64,000 nucleotides of DNA from positions 27,181,452 through 27,245,451 of the forward strand of contig OX637294.1 of assembly GCA_951799445.1 (NCBI GenBank), given 5' to 3'. Origin of the DNA: Pseudisothecium myosuroides (taxonomy: Eukaryota; Streptophyta; Bryopsida; Hypnales; Lembophyllaceae). The first letter of the stretch is position 1. Each line of letters starts with the position of its first letter. The notes beneath the pieces were generated by a model. The model searched no databases, was not told the DNA's origin, and was given only the letters and a program-made list of their open reading frames with translations. This document shows positions 51,737 through 63,066 of this stretch, piece after piece. Both the position numbers and the translations under genes were made by a program.

Positions 51737-52677
51737 TTAACTCCTAAAGGACCAAGGCCTTTTTTCTGCCAAAAAACTCAAAACTGCCATATCTATAGCA
51801 AAGAGTAAAAAAAATTGAAAATTGTTTTTTTTTCACATCTAACCATAGGATCTTACTCCTAACTAGTATGAAAGTGTGTGGATTTTTTTTTTAATTTTGA
51901 ACCCCACAGATTGCAAGATATCTGTGTTTAAAGTGAAAAAAATAAGTGTTTCAGCACATTGCGGGACTTGATTTATTTACTTTGAACATTTTTAACTTAA
52001 AATTTTTGAACTACAGAGTTTTGAGCTTTAAATATTTATAGTGGAAAATTCAGTTGAGAGTCTAGGGAAAAAAAAATTCAAAAAAACTTAATTATCATTC
52101 TTAAAAAAATTGTTAAATAAAAGTAGGTACAACATAAAAGGAAAATCTAAAATATTAATATATTTTAGATGGAATTAAAATGCACTAATCCCAATGGTGA
52201 GATTGTTCTAGCAAGTAAATCAGACCATGTTAAAAAAAAAATTTGAAAAATTGAAAAAATTGCATTCAAAAATGAATCCTACAAGTTATTTTTTTCAAGA
52301 AGATGCTCTAACTACTCGAAAAACAAGAATGTCCATAACTTTCTCATAACAAATCCAAATGAAATGAATCAAAGATTTTTAAATAGAAAAAAATATAATC
52401 TATAAGAAAAAAAATATTTTAAAAAAAATTCAAATTTTTGTCCATTTTTTTTTTGCTGCCCGAGCTGCCCCTTTTCCCCTCTTTTGAGCTTATTTGGTCA
52501 TAACTTTTGTTTCCGGGCACCGATCATGAAAAAAATTATATTTCTACAAAGCTTATCAGTTTTTCTATCTCCAAAAAAAAATTCAAAAAATCACGACAAA
52601 ATTTTAGCCCATAGGTAGTAGGTACTTGCCCGAAACGCATTTATCCCTCAAAGGGACAATGGGCCTACAATGGTTAA
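51737..52677 (+). mobile_element. TTAA-bounded short element, family B copy 1
   Basis: TTAA at 51737-51740 followed by CTCCTAAAGGACCAAGGCC, and TTAA at 52674-52677. The length of 941 bp is exactly that of the inverted copy at 60170-61110, and the two interiors align closely, for example ATGTCCATAACTTTCTCATA near 52331 and its complement near 60495. Non-coding, with A-rich runs. Confidence 0.65.
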
Positions 52678-53341
52678 AGAATTTACTCCCGATACTTTTT
52701 CAAGTTTTAGGTGGTTGAGGTCCAAATTTTTGGTGTTGATAAGGAGCAATGCTTCTATTTGCACTAAATCCAACATTTCTTACTTTATTATTCCTCTGTA
52801 AATATAATATACTAGCCAAATCTATATATAGGAACATGACAACATGTGTAAATATAATATACTAGCCAAATCTATATATAAGAACATGACAACATGTGCA
52901 TGCTGAATCACAGGAACGTTTTAGGTTTTCATCGTGAATGTAGGATGAAATAATTGGATGATATTTCTCCAAGATGAAAACGTGATGAATTTTGTGACAA
53001 GAGTCATGACACTACATATGTATAATAGATGGCTTTTTGACTAAAAGTACTACATTTCCAGGAATGTTGATAGACAATGCAAAAGCTTTAAATTTACATG
53101 TTTGTCAAATTGTGAATATTTTAAATTCTATAAATGTCACCTTCCATCAACTTTTGTGTACAACAATTTGAAATGATGTATATCAATATGCCAAGGCACA
53201 AAAAGTTTCTTTGGAGTTCTAAAAAAATTTGACAAAATATAAAGTAATGTCAAATTATGGGGCTCAAAACATGGCTGACTTTGAAATTAATTTTCTTTCG
53301 CATCACAACTATTTTTTTCTTAGAAACTTCCACAATATTAG
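52678..53341. other. AT-rich spacer with one tandem repeat
   Basis: No gene. It contains the 50-bp duplication at 52798-52897. Confidence 0.4.
52798..52897 (+). repeat. 50-bp tandem repeat, two copies
   Basis: Units starting GTAAATATAATATACTAGCC begin at 52798 and 52848 and differ at one visible position (TATAGG versus TATAAG). Confidence 0.8.
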
Positions 53342-53597
53342 AGTTATTCGTAAAGTCCCCCCCAGTTTGGAGGGGACTTTTTCCAACAAATTTCCTCCGA
53401 CGAACGACCGCATGCAACTACGACCTCGCAGGCGACCACGACCCCACAGGCAAAGTCCGGACGAAACTTCTTTTTGGTCGATTTGGGTGTGAAAGAAAGT
53501 TTGATACCCACTTTTGTATTAACTTATTGCCCAAAACCTGCTTTTTCACAAAACTGCTTTGTTTAAACCCCGGTTTTGGGTACTTTACGAATAACTC
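53342..53597. mobile_element. TA-flanked inverted-repeat element, 256 bp
   Basis: GAGTTATTCGTAAAGT at 53342 is exactly inverted at the right end, finishing at 53597, and both sides carry TA. The centre is more GC-rich (CGACCTCGCAGGCGACCACG near 53421). A small hairpin GTCCCC...GGGGAC follows the left end. This fits a Tc1/mariner-like MITE. The ends match no family I can name. Confidence 0.55.
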
Positions 53598-54517
53598 TAA
53601 TGTGTTATATATGTCACATAACTTTTATATATTGACTTTTAAACTTCGCCCATTGATGCATTTGGTATGGTTGTTTGAATGAAAAAGTATCAAATCCATA
53701 CTCAGTTTTGGCAGTCACTGTAGAAGTCACTCAATCAAATTGGTCAATATAAAACCATGAAAACTTGGTCCTTTACGGGTTAAACAAACATAAGCCTCAG
53801 CATAGGCTAAGATGTTCACATCCATAACATTCTTGAACATCACTAAACCCTAAACCCTGAAGTTTCAATTATTTATTGTTAAAATTTCCGATATAACCTA
53901 CTGTCTTTAAGTCAAGCACTTTAGGGTTAAATACATCTCTCAATTGGCTTCCACGGCTAAGCAGAAAAGAAAAGTTGTGAGAGGTATCACTACAACGGAG
54001 AGATCAAAGCTATCAACAAGAGAAAATCAACAATGACAACTCTGTCACCATATGGTCTCAGATCAGATGACACGAACTCGATTCCGAAAGATCGATACAT
54101 ACACAGTAAGGTTCAACATCGGCACACTACTTCCCTCCCGGATGATAATTGGAAGAAACACTGCTCTAGTCACCCTAGTATCCTGCAGCTAGACGCAAGA
54201 CAGCGGGTCACTAATACGCTACTCTCCCACTACCTCTAACAGACAATTCTAACACCCCTAAGCCAGTTGTTCACCCTGATCCCGTGCCTATTGTCCGCTC
54301 ATTCTAATCCTGGAGTTATAAGCAAAGAGGTCGCGGTACAACTTCTCAGCATGACTGCATAAGCTTCCAATTCTCAGGTACAGAAGATACAGCTTAAGAA
54401 ACTCTCTTGTCCAAAAAATCTTTCACAAAACTCCAGCTCGGCATAACAAAAAGCTAAAGGAGTGCTAATCATTTTGTGAAACTTCATTAAAACATATCTC
54501 CTGAGAACCTTAAAGAA
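53598..54517. other. Spacer and CCT5 3' region
   Basis: No gene is supported. A telomere-like string CTAAACCCTAAACCCTGAA lies at 53843-53861. The part nearest 54517 should be the CCT5 3' UTR. The open frame at 54033-54239 has no recognisable domain. Confidence 0.45.
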
Positions 54518-57500
54518 TCAAAATGATGAAGGACTGATCACATCATCTATTTTAAGAATCATCTTCACCACCTGGGTGGCAAGTAACACTTGTTGCTTCT
54601 TCCCAATCAAAGTCTCAAAAACGTTCTGCTCTCGCATATCATTTGTCCCAACGTCATTGCAGTCAATGCCCAGATGCGGATTCTGCTCCTGGAAAGGAAG
54701 GAAAATGATACTAAAATATTAGTTCTGAAACACGAGAGTTTTCTAACCTAAAAAAGTAACCATTAAGAAATCGCAGAAATGAAGATAAAGGAAAGAAAGT
54801 TGCTGCCTCAATAAAAACAAGAAGTATGTTTTCCCTATTAATTCTTTTAACTTTATTGAGATCAGACAGGATAAAAACATCTTTGCCTCACCTTCACTTG
54901 CTGAGCTTTCACGGCTGTTAATGTGTTGATTGGCTGCAGACCACTATTCTCTGCCAGAGCCATGGGGACCATGTCTAGCGCATCTGCAAATGCTCGCATT
55001 GCATACTGCAGACAAGATTAAAACATGGTCAACACCAGAGTTGGACTGACATCAACGGGGGCTCACCAAAATCAGAAAACCAGAGAAATGAGAGAAAGTG
55101 GACGTCGTAAGAATATCTGAAATGAGCCAGTATCCAAGACTTCCCTGTAGGAACATCCCACAACAACAATGATGATCGCTATTCATCAAACAAATTGTAA
55201 AAAGTACCCGGAACCTTGTGGACACTCAGAGTCCAGAAGATAGCAAAAGCTAAGTACACGGCAGAGTCTACGCATTCAAATCTGACAACTAAGGAGCCTT
55301 GCATATCAGAAGTGAATTGACTGAACCTGCTCAACACCAGATATTTTGTCAGCAGCAGCTTCAACAGCCAGAGAGCACGAAATTTCAGCAGCACCGCCAC
55401 CATATACGATAGCTTTGTCCCGGATCAGATTACGAGCCACACACAAAGCATCATGCAAACTCCTTTTGGTTTCCTCGATCATCATTTTGTTCCCTGTTCA
55501 CGACATGGACAATTAAAAAGAAATATCAAATCAAGGTCACTTTAAAAGTAAGAGAAACATCCTCCACCTTTCAAACAGACACTGCACTCTAAGCATGCTC
55601 AATGACCTAAAAAAGAAAGTGAACTGACTCTGGTACTTGGAAATCTTAATTTTAAGAAAAACTTACCCCCACGAATAAATATAGTGACAGCTCTGGAATT
55701 TGCACATTGCTCAATGTAAAGCATACGGTCTTTAGTAGTTCCAAAACCTTTCTCCCTCACAAGACCAGCCGTCCCAAGCTTGTCAGATGTGAGTTCTTTG
55801 AATCTTGGAACAATACGACCACCTGGAAGAGTGCAACAAGCCACACGTAAATAAGAATATAAAACGATATTCTTAATAATAAAACTAGACAGCTTAGCCA
55901 GAAGTAAAACAGAACGTGAAAAAAAGCTATCGTATTCCTTAAAAACAATCCGGAAGTATTTCAACACCTGTAGCAATGGCAATGAGTTCCAGCTCTACGC
56001 CTCCAACCCAACGAACCGCTGGCAGATTTTGGTGCATCAACAGATGGTTTGCTTCATCATCGAAACCCCATTGACAAATGACTAGCGTGGCCCCAGCATC
56101 CTGTAACACACAAAATCCTTGAAAAATTAAGTCCAAATATAAAACCGGTGTCGGAACTACATCTGGGGTACAGCTTCCAGGTAAAGCTGGAGAAGCTAGG
56201 CCCCAAAACTGGGACACTTCGGCATGGGATATTGTCCACCATTTCATAATTATGGCCTTTATTCTTAAGGAACATTTTACAACTATAATTCTTGCTTGTC
56301 AAAATGCGGCACAACTAAGCATATTCAAAACGGTCAGCAATTACCCCCATACGTCCATGACTACCAGACAAAATTGAACCAATAAAAGACTACAAATATT
56401 GACAAGAATGATGAAAAGCTGGAAGTTGATGGAGAAGTCAACCTTGCACTGCTGCACCATCTCGTTAAAGTATGTCTTCTCAGCCGCTTGTAAGGCCTCG
56501 AATTTCTCTACTGAATCGATATCCACTTTATGCTTGGTCTTAGGCTTTGGGGGTTCGAATGGGCAAGTCAGGATAGCAATTTTCGCGTTTCGGATTTCTT
56601 TAGGCATTTGAGGATGACTCATGTCCTTATCAACAACTATACCATACACAAGTTCAGTATCTTCTAGTCTACCACCAACTTTCCCTTCCACTTTGATAAG
56701 ATCAAGATTGACGTCTGATCTTTCAAGATCAGCTACCGCAAGGACAGCCTTCACTGCAATTTCTGCTAACTGCCGCTTACAACGGCCCACTCTACAAACA
56801 GACACAGCAAAGTTGTCAAACCTGAAGATGGTTCATGGGACAAAACAAAATAGAACGTACGCAAAGTGATATACGATGCATTAAGATTTTAATTCAGCTG
56901 AAATTGTGAAACCATAAGAGGATTTCGGAACATAGCAGCAACACTCCCTTAAATATCACTACAAGGGACCCCATCATCTAACAATTTGAACACAGCAGCG
57001 TACTGACCTAAGATGAGATGGTTGGTTAATAATAAATAAACCGACAGGGTAGAAAATCCTTGCTCACGAAACTAATGTTACAAAGGCCCAGCCAGCCTAC
57101 CACATTATGAATTAAACATAAATGTTCTCATCTATGTCAATAGGACTAATGTAAAGACAGTAAAGGACAATATTTTGAACGAACTTCATTCAACTGCAAC
57201 ATGTTAGTCCTGGCAACAGGCATCAATTTGGCGCAATCCCAAAGACCAAGGCATCGGAAGATACCTCCCATCATATTATAAAAGACTAACAAAAAAGTAT
57301 CAAAGAAGCACAAAGGGGGGAGATCCACACATTTTTGAAGACAGCGTGGTCATGCATGTTTGCACAAGAGGTTCAATGTTGTCAAGACTGAAGTCAAAAG
57401 TATGTCCAATGTCAGTAAGGTGATCCACTGCCAGCTTAGACGCCATTTCGTAACCCTCTGCCACACGGATGGGGTGAATCCCTCTCTCCAGTAAAACCTC

Positions 57501-58135
57501 TGCTTGCTCCAGTAGAGCTCCCGCAAGTACAACAACACCCGTTGTTCCGTCCCCGATTTCATAGTCTTGGCTCCTAGAAAGCTCCACCATCAATTTCCCA
57601 ATTTGATTCTCAATTTCCATTTGCTCCAAGATAGTTGCCCCATCATTTGCTGCAGAAGTTGACAACCCAAAATGTGAGTTGTTGACGCCGCAAGGAGGAG
57701 CAAGTAACAAATACGGTAGAAAACATTGCTGATTTGAAGAGAAAGTAAACAAATTGCAGCAATGCCCTCCCCCTCGATATATGGCTCGCAGTTTTAAATA
57801 ACTTAATAGATAACGATAACAGTATCAGGAGAAAAGACAGATGATGAAGCCAAGGGAGCGATCGATCCAGCGAGCAATCACTTCTTCTGCAATGCGATCG
57901 GGGTAAAAACAGTGACGAGGGAGGGGGAGTACTCACTGATCGTCACGTCGCCGTCAGGGCTCTGGAGCATCTTGTCCATTCCGTTGGGACCGAGGGAAGT
58001 GCGAAGAACGCGGGCGACCGCCTTGGCAGCCATGATGTTGGCCTTCTGGGCGTCGAGACCACGGACGCGGGCCTTCGTCTCCTGGTCGCGGATGATTATG
58101 AAGGGACGACCATACTCGTCAAAGGCAAGCGCCAT
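54518..58135 (-). CDS. CCT5: T-complex protein 1 subunit epsilon (CCT5), complete
   Basis: Exons, reading down: 58135-57937, 57649-57331, 56791-56443, 56100-55968, 55822-55667, 55493-55327, 55005-54892 and 54688-54518. They give 535 residues, the family's usual length, with every junction in phase. The start [14 protein letters not shown] and the block [18 protein letters not shown] are diagnostic of the epsilon subunit. Group II chaperonin motifs are present: [16 protein letters not shown] (68-73), GDGTTGVV (from 99), the catalytic-type Asp in HDALCVARN (Asp400) and GGGAAE (417-422). The apical part holds the conserved [11 protein letters not shown] stretch. CCT5 is one of eight subunits of the cytosolic CCT/TRiC ring that folds actin, tubulin and other proteins using ATP. 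An upstream in-frame CTG is ignored in favour of the ATG. A 5' UTR intron with its acceptor at about 58162 is likely. Nothing appears broken. Confidence 0.95.
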
Positions 58136-58800
58136 GGCGAACGTCAACAGGACAGAGCCCTAAAAGAAGCACAAAGAAGGAAACACACGCACAACATCAG
58201 GGACGTTATTTTGACCTGTACCGTTACTTCCAACAGCAACGTCAGAACTCCATACCAATCTTTGCCTCGCAGCTCTGAACATCCTAAAACCTCGCGACAG
58301 GAACCAGAACAAACATGCCGCCACATGATCGAACCTCCGACATTAGCGAGCATCGCGATATCACTCCAGTTGCTACGGGACGGTAATATGCTGACATTGA
58401 TCACAACGAGGACTTGCTTGCCTTGTCCTGGAAGGCAAGACAAGCAAGTCCTCCAAGAGTGCTCATGGACCCTTCTCAAACCTCAGCAGCTAGGGTAAAA
58501 CAATAACTTACGCAGAATGGAGGCCCAAGCGGACAATGAATGGGATGCCAAGGAAAACCCTAAACCCATGCAGATCAGGAGAGAAAAAGAGGCGAGAACG
58601 AGAAGGAATGCATGAAGCGATGAAGGGAGAAAGGAACCTGTGAACGGCGATGGCGATGGCGATGACGCTAGAGCTTCGAGAGACAGAGGCTGCAGGGACT
58701 GTGAAACCAGAACAGCGAGATGGTTTCGTCGTTAAGGTAACAGCCTTCCCCTAAGTCCCGCAGGCCGAAGTCCCTCAGGCCGGAGAGTGTCTTGGCCTTC
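58136..58800 (-). promoter_or_regulatory. CCT5 5' UTR and promoter region with telo-box
   Basis: On the minus strand a CTTTTAG acceptor at about 58163 and a CAG|GTTCCT donor near 58636 suggest a leader intron. A telo-box-like AAAACCCTAAACCC lies at 58553-58566; such boxes are common near plant translation and housekeeping gene promoters. No TATA box was assigned. Confidence 0.4.
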
Positions 58801-59209
58801 ACCCCATCTGAACCCTAATTTCATGCACGGGCAGCCCCTGCTCTGCCCGGCCCTCGCCTCTTGCTGAGCACCAACACGGGTCTACCTGAAGCCTGAAATT
58901 TTAACCCTTAACCCCTAACTAACAAGACGTGTGGTCCCCAAAGAATCACCCACAAAATCATGTAGTGAAGAAAATTGGAACCATAATAAGGATCAAATTT
59001 TGTTTTATTAATTAGTTTGTATCTTTAAAACATTGAAAATAACTATAATAGGTGCAACAATGTAGATTATCTTTAGAATATTTGTAATGAATGCTTAATT
59101 TCTAAATCCATTTGACTTACAAAATATGTTGCATCTCTTTTTCCTTATCCATGCTATTAATTGCAATATTTACACACACATATAAAGTCGTTATGTCTAA
59201 TTGCAATGT

Positions 59210-59264
<55 letters not shown>

Positions 59265-60169
59265 CTCTTTTTAAAGATTTTGTTGGGTAGTCATTACACT
59301 AGATGATTGGATTATTTCATGCAATACTACATTTAAAACGGGTCCAGCTGAGGTTCAAAAATAACTCTTTAATGTTTAATCCTTCTTTGAAATTTTGCAC
59401 ATTTTTGCTTATATCTTTAACCTTTAAAATGACACAACCTCCAATGACCAAAGTAGTCACCAAAGTGTTCCAATTAATCAATCAATAGGTGCGTTCTTTG
59501 TTTCTAGAGTGAACGATGAAATCATCCATCAACTACTTTTCGGCCTCAAAGTCCTTTAAGGGTTAAATAAACACATTATTAAATTCAATTTCATCAAAGT
59601 TCTTATAATGAAAGGTTGTTTCTAAAGATTCAAATATTAGTTTGGATGAATGGAAAATTATTTGGATTAAATGCTACCTCAAAGTACTCTATTCTTCATC
59701 CACAATATGGACTTTGGGACCCTTAGGCTCCAAGTGAGGCACTCCTGAATCCTAGTACACATTCTAAGACCGTGATTTTTCTTGGTTCCTTTAGCGGGGA
59801 CCGTCAACTTTTCCTATTAAATCAGAGAGACCAACAATCCTATGAGTTCTTTTAACAGCAGTCAATGACACTACAATCTGGATAGTTGCTGGAATTCTCA
59901 TAAAATCCAAATCTCTGGCTGGCAAGGTTCCAAAATCGGTTCATTTTTTAGCATGCTAGAGCTTCCTGAAGTTGATGAACTTTCTAGTTACTGTGATTTT
60001 TTGATATTTTTCATACCCAGTGAAAATTGACTGGAAAATTCGTAAAGTTCCTGTACCCGACTGTACATTGCGACAAGATCAAGCAATTGGCAACATTCAA
60101 TTTTGTTGGGGTGGCTATAGTTTCCCATTGTTATGTATGCTTGTGGTTCCACTCTGAGAGAAGACACAA
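58801..60169. other. Spacer with AT microsatellite and possible decayed TTAA element
   Basis: No gene. TTAACCCCTAAC at 58908 and TTTAAGGGTTAA ending at 59566 could be the worn ends of another TTAA element of about 660 bp, but inner similarity to the other families was not seen. Confidence 0.35.
59213..59261. repeat. (AT)n microsatellite, about 24 units
   Basis: Uninterrupted alternating AT over 49 bp. Confidence 0.95.
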
Positions 60170-61110
60170 TTAACCCCTAAAAGCCCGTTGTCCCTTCGGG
60201 GGACAAATGCGTTTTCGGGCAGGTACCTACGGGCTGAAATTGTGTTCTGATTTTTTGAAATTTTTTTAGGAGATAGAAAAATTGATAAGCTTTGTGGGAA
60301 TATAATTTTTTTCTCAATCGGTGCCCAGGAAAAAAAGTTATGACCAAATAAGCTCAAAATAGGGGACGGGGGGCAGCCCGGGCAGCAAAAAAAAAATGGA
60401 CAAAAATTTGAATTTTTTTTTTAGTATTTTTTTTCTCATAGATTATATTTTTGTCTATCTGGAAAGCTTTGATTCATTTCATTTGGATATGTTATGAGAA
60501 AGTTATGGACATTCTTGTTTTTCGGGCAGTTTGAGCATCTTCTTGAAAAAAATAACTTGTAGGACTCATTTCTGAATGCAATTTTTCAATTTTTTCAATT
60601 TTTTTTTTTGGCATGGTTTAGTTTACTTGCTAGAACAATCTCACCATTGGGATTAGTGCATTTTAATTCCATCTAAGAGATATTAATATTTTAGATTTTC
60701 CTTCTATCTTATCCGTACTTCTACTTAACAATTTTTTTAAGAATGAAAATTGTTTTTTTTTATTGTTTTTTTCCCCCTAGACTCTCAACTCAATTCTCCA
60801 CTATAAAGATTTAAAGCTCAAAACACTGTAGTGCAAAAAATTTAAGGTAAAAATGTTTAAAGTCAAAAAATCTGGTCCCGCAATGTGCTGAAAAACTTGT
60901 TTTTTCCACTTTAAACGCAGATATCTTGCAATCTGTGCGGTTTAAAATTCTGAAATTTTTTGTCCACACATTCTCATACCAATTAGGTGTAAGATCCTAC
61001 GGTTAGATGTGGAAAAAAAACAATTTGAATTTTTTTTTACTTTTAACTATGGAAATGGCAGTTTTGAGTGTTTTTTGGCAGAAAAAAGGCCTTGGGCCTT
61101 TAGGGGTTAA
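60170..61110 (-). mobile_element. TTAA-bounded short element, family B copy 2 (inverted)
   Basis: TTAACCCCTAAAAGCCC at 60170 and GGGCCTTTAGGGGTTAA ending at 61110 are clear inverted ends with TTAA at both borders. Length is 941 bp, the same as the copy at 51737-52677, which lies in the opposite orientation on the other side of CCT5. Neighbouring bases outside the TTAA do not repeat, which supports TTAA itself as the target duplication. Confidence 0.7.
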
Positions 61111-61586
61111 TAATTTAACCACACCTGAATGCGATACTTTGAGCTTCTAGACTGATGAAATTTTTATTGATCCTTGATAGGAATTTCTGAAGGTAATTGC
61201 AATGCACCAAAGTATTTGCTTGACTCGTTTGAGTCGTCAGCTAGGCAGCAATGAAAGGGATGACGAACCCTGTGTACTCGAAAGTGGCCGAACCGGTGAG
61301 GAGACGGTCCTGGTTCTTGAACTTCTCCGTCAATCCTTTCACAATGAAGCCACACTCCACGAAATCGCCATAGCCGATGCCCGATGCATACCCCGAGTGG
61401 TCATACTTGTGCACCGGCATGTCCAACACTTGCGGAGGAATGGCGAAGTGGAAGCTCAAGAGCGCTTGCTGAAGCTCCAGCAAACCCTAATCACGCCGGC
61501 GTCCCCCGACGCTCCCCGCTCCCGACGTTCCCCTTGGGCGCCAAAGTTCCCCTCATTGGGAACGTCACCCTTTCTTGTAGGGGACC
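61111..61586. other. Short single-copy-looking segment between elements
   Basis: This segment is more GC-rich than its surroundings and holds the possible gene fragment on the minus strand at 61202-61483. The part at 61495-61560 has repeated short CCCCGACGCTCCCCG-like motifs. Confidence 0.4.
61242..61483 (-). pseudogene. Possible C-terminal gene fragment, unidentified
   Basis: On the minus strand an open frame ends in a stop after FEYTGFVIPFIAA and includes HKYDHSGYASGIGYGDFVEC and VKGLTEKFKNQDRLLTG. The amino-acid mix and codon use look like real coding sequence, more so than neighbouring open frames. The piece has no clear start (an in-frame ATG gives MPVHKYDHS), no upstream exon and is hemmed in by elements, so it is probably a stranded fragment of a gene. 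I do not recognise the family. It could also be chance. Confidence 0.3.
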
Positions 61587-62507
61587 TTAAAAAGCCCAAG
61601 GGGTTCGGACAAAACGCAAATTAATGTTATATAATATAGGGGAGGCAACCCATTTCTGACCACTTAAAGAGGGTGATTTCTTCCAGGGAAATTCTTCCCC
61701 ATGTGCAGAAATAGAGTTTGGACAGTTTCCAGAATTTTCAGATTTTTTGTCTCAAAACAAAATTAATATGAATTAATCAGTTGGAGACTGTGTCCATCCC
61801 ATGTTGGTGATATAGGTCTTGCTATTTTTGACGAAGGATTGGTTGCAAAATCAACCAAAAGTTGGTTGCAATATTGAGAGTCTTTAAGCCAATCATAATG
61901 CGCCACAATTGCCTTGGGAACCGTGCCATAACTAATCATTGTTCTTCTCTCCCTTCACAGAAAGAGACAAGTCTACTTTGCGAGAATGGGATGCTGATTA
62001 GGGATTGGGTTGCCTCTCCTAGGTTCTATAAATTTTTTGAAATTTGCATCAACAAAGATAATGTGAAGCACAAAAAGTAAAAAGTATCTACACGGTTGAA
62101 ATTATAAAACTATTTTTAGATTTTCTTCAAATGAATTTTGAAGATATGACTTCAAAAATTCACCAAAAATACAATTTCCATCTTTAGCATTTGAATTTTT
62201 TTTTCATTGGTAAAAAGTGTGGTTTCGATTGATTTGTGAAAATAGGCATAAGATCTAGTAATGAGAAAACCAACACTTTTTTCAAATAGTAATTTTTTCA
62301 ACATTTAGGCAAATTCTAAACACTTTGTGCTATTTTTCTTAAAAATTTTGTTTGACCATAGCAATCTTAGTTTGAATATAAATATTGAAAGACAACCCAA
62401 TCGTTTTTAAATGAAAAAAAAATTGAAAAAGTTTTTTTCCACTTGAAAATTCTAACCAAAGTTGGGGCAGCGACCAAAAAATGGTCGCTTGAATGCTTAA
62501 AGGTTAA
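61587..62507 (+). mobile_element. TTAA-bounded short element, family C copy 1, with nested insertion
   Basis: The left border TTAA (61587-61590) is followed directly by AAAGCCCAAGGGGTTCGGAC, so the CCCCT part is lost. The right end is GAATGCTTAAAGG plus TTAA at 62504-62507. Removing the insert at 61639-62019 leaves about 540 bp that aligns in inverted orientation with 63067-63756, for example TGAATTTTGAAGATATGACT near 62131 and its complement near 63580. Confidence 0.55.
61639..62019. mobile_element. TA-flanked inverted-repeat element nested in family C copy 1
   Basis: GGGGAGGCAACCCA at 61639 and TGGGTTGCCTCTCC ending at 62019 are inverted repeats with one mismatch, and both sides carry TA. 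The sister copy at 63067-63756 lacks this segment, which confirms an insertion of 381 bp. No coding capacity. Confidence 0.6.
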
Positions 62508-63066
62508 GCACTCCGACGTCCATATTTTGGACAATGAACAAAGGGCTTGCAAGCGCAATTTAGTCCAACTAACTTTTGCTCATCCAATGTAATATTTGAA
62601 TCTTGAGAAGACAACCTTTTTTAATGACCAATTGCATGAAACTGCAGAAATTGATATTTTTGTATTAAGATATAAACAAAAATGTGCAAAAATTCAAAGA
62701 AAGATTGAGGTGTTAAGGGATGAAAAACCCAAAGAACAATGTCTATAAAAGTGCCTCACTCTAAATCCTCCATTTTTTTGCTATTTATGAGTGAAATTTT
62801 TTTTTCACAAATTAAATCACATGTTCTAATATTTGCCATAAAGTTTTCAAATTTTATTGTATAAATTTAAAGTTACCTTGAACTTTTGAAGGAAAAAGGA
62901 AGGAAATTTAAATCAAATACAAATCATGATAAAAAAAGACCAAAATTTTCATTACAGAAGTACTCTGTACATTATAGTGTAGAATATTGCAATATATAGA
63001 AGATTTTTGAGCCATTCCATATTTAGAAACATGATTATTGATTCAAACTTCACTAAAATGCTTATT
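62508..63066. other. AT-rich segment between two inverted family C elements
   Basis: No gene. It begins GCACTCCGACGTCCATATTT, a motif shared with the region near 2435. It may be the remains of another TTAA element or simply the spacer of a larger foldback. Confidence 0.35.

Noticed and set aside
53843..53861. Telomere-like CTAAACCCTAAACCCTG, and CCCCTAAA ends of TTAA elements
   Set aside because: Only two repeat units, so not an interstitial telomere array. The element ends merely resemble the plant telomere repeat and are better explained as terminal inverted repeats.
58908..59566. A further TTAA element between TTAACCCCTAAC and TTTAAGGGTTAA
   Set aside because: The borders are suggestive, but the inner ends are not inverted repeats beyond a few bases and no interior match to the other families was seen.
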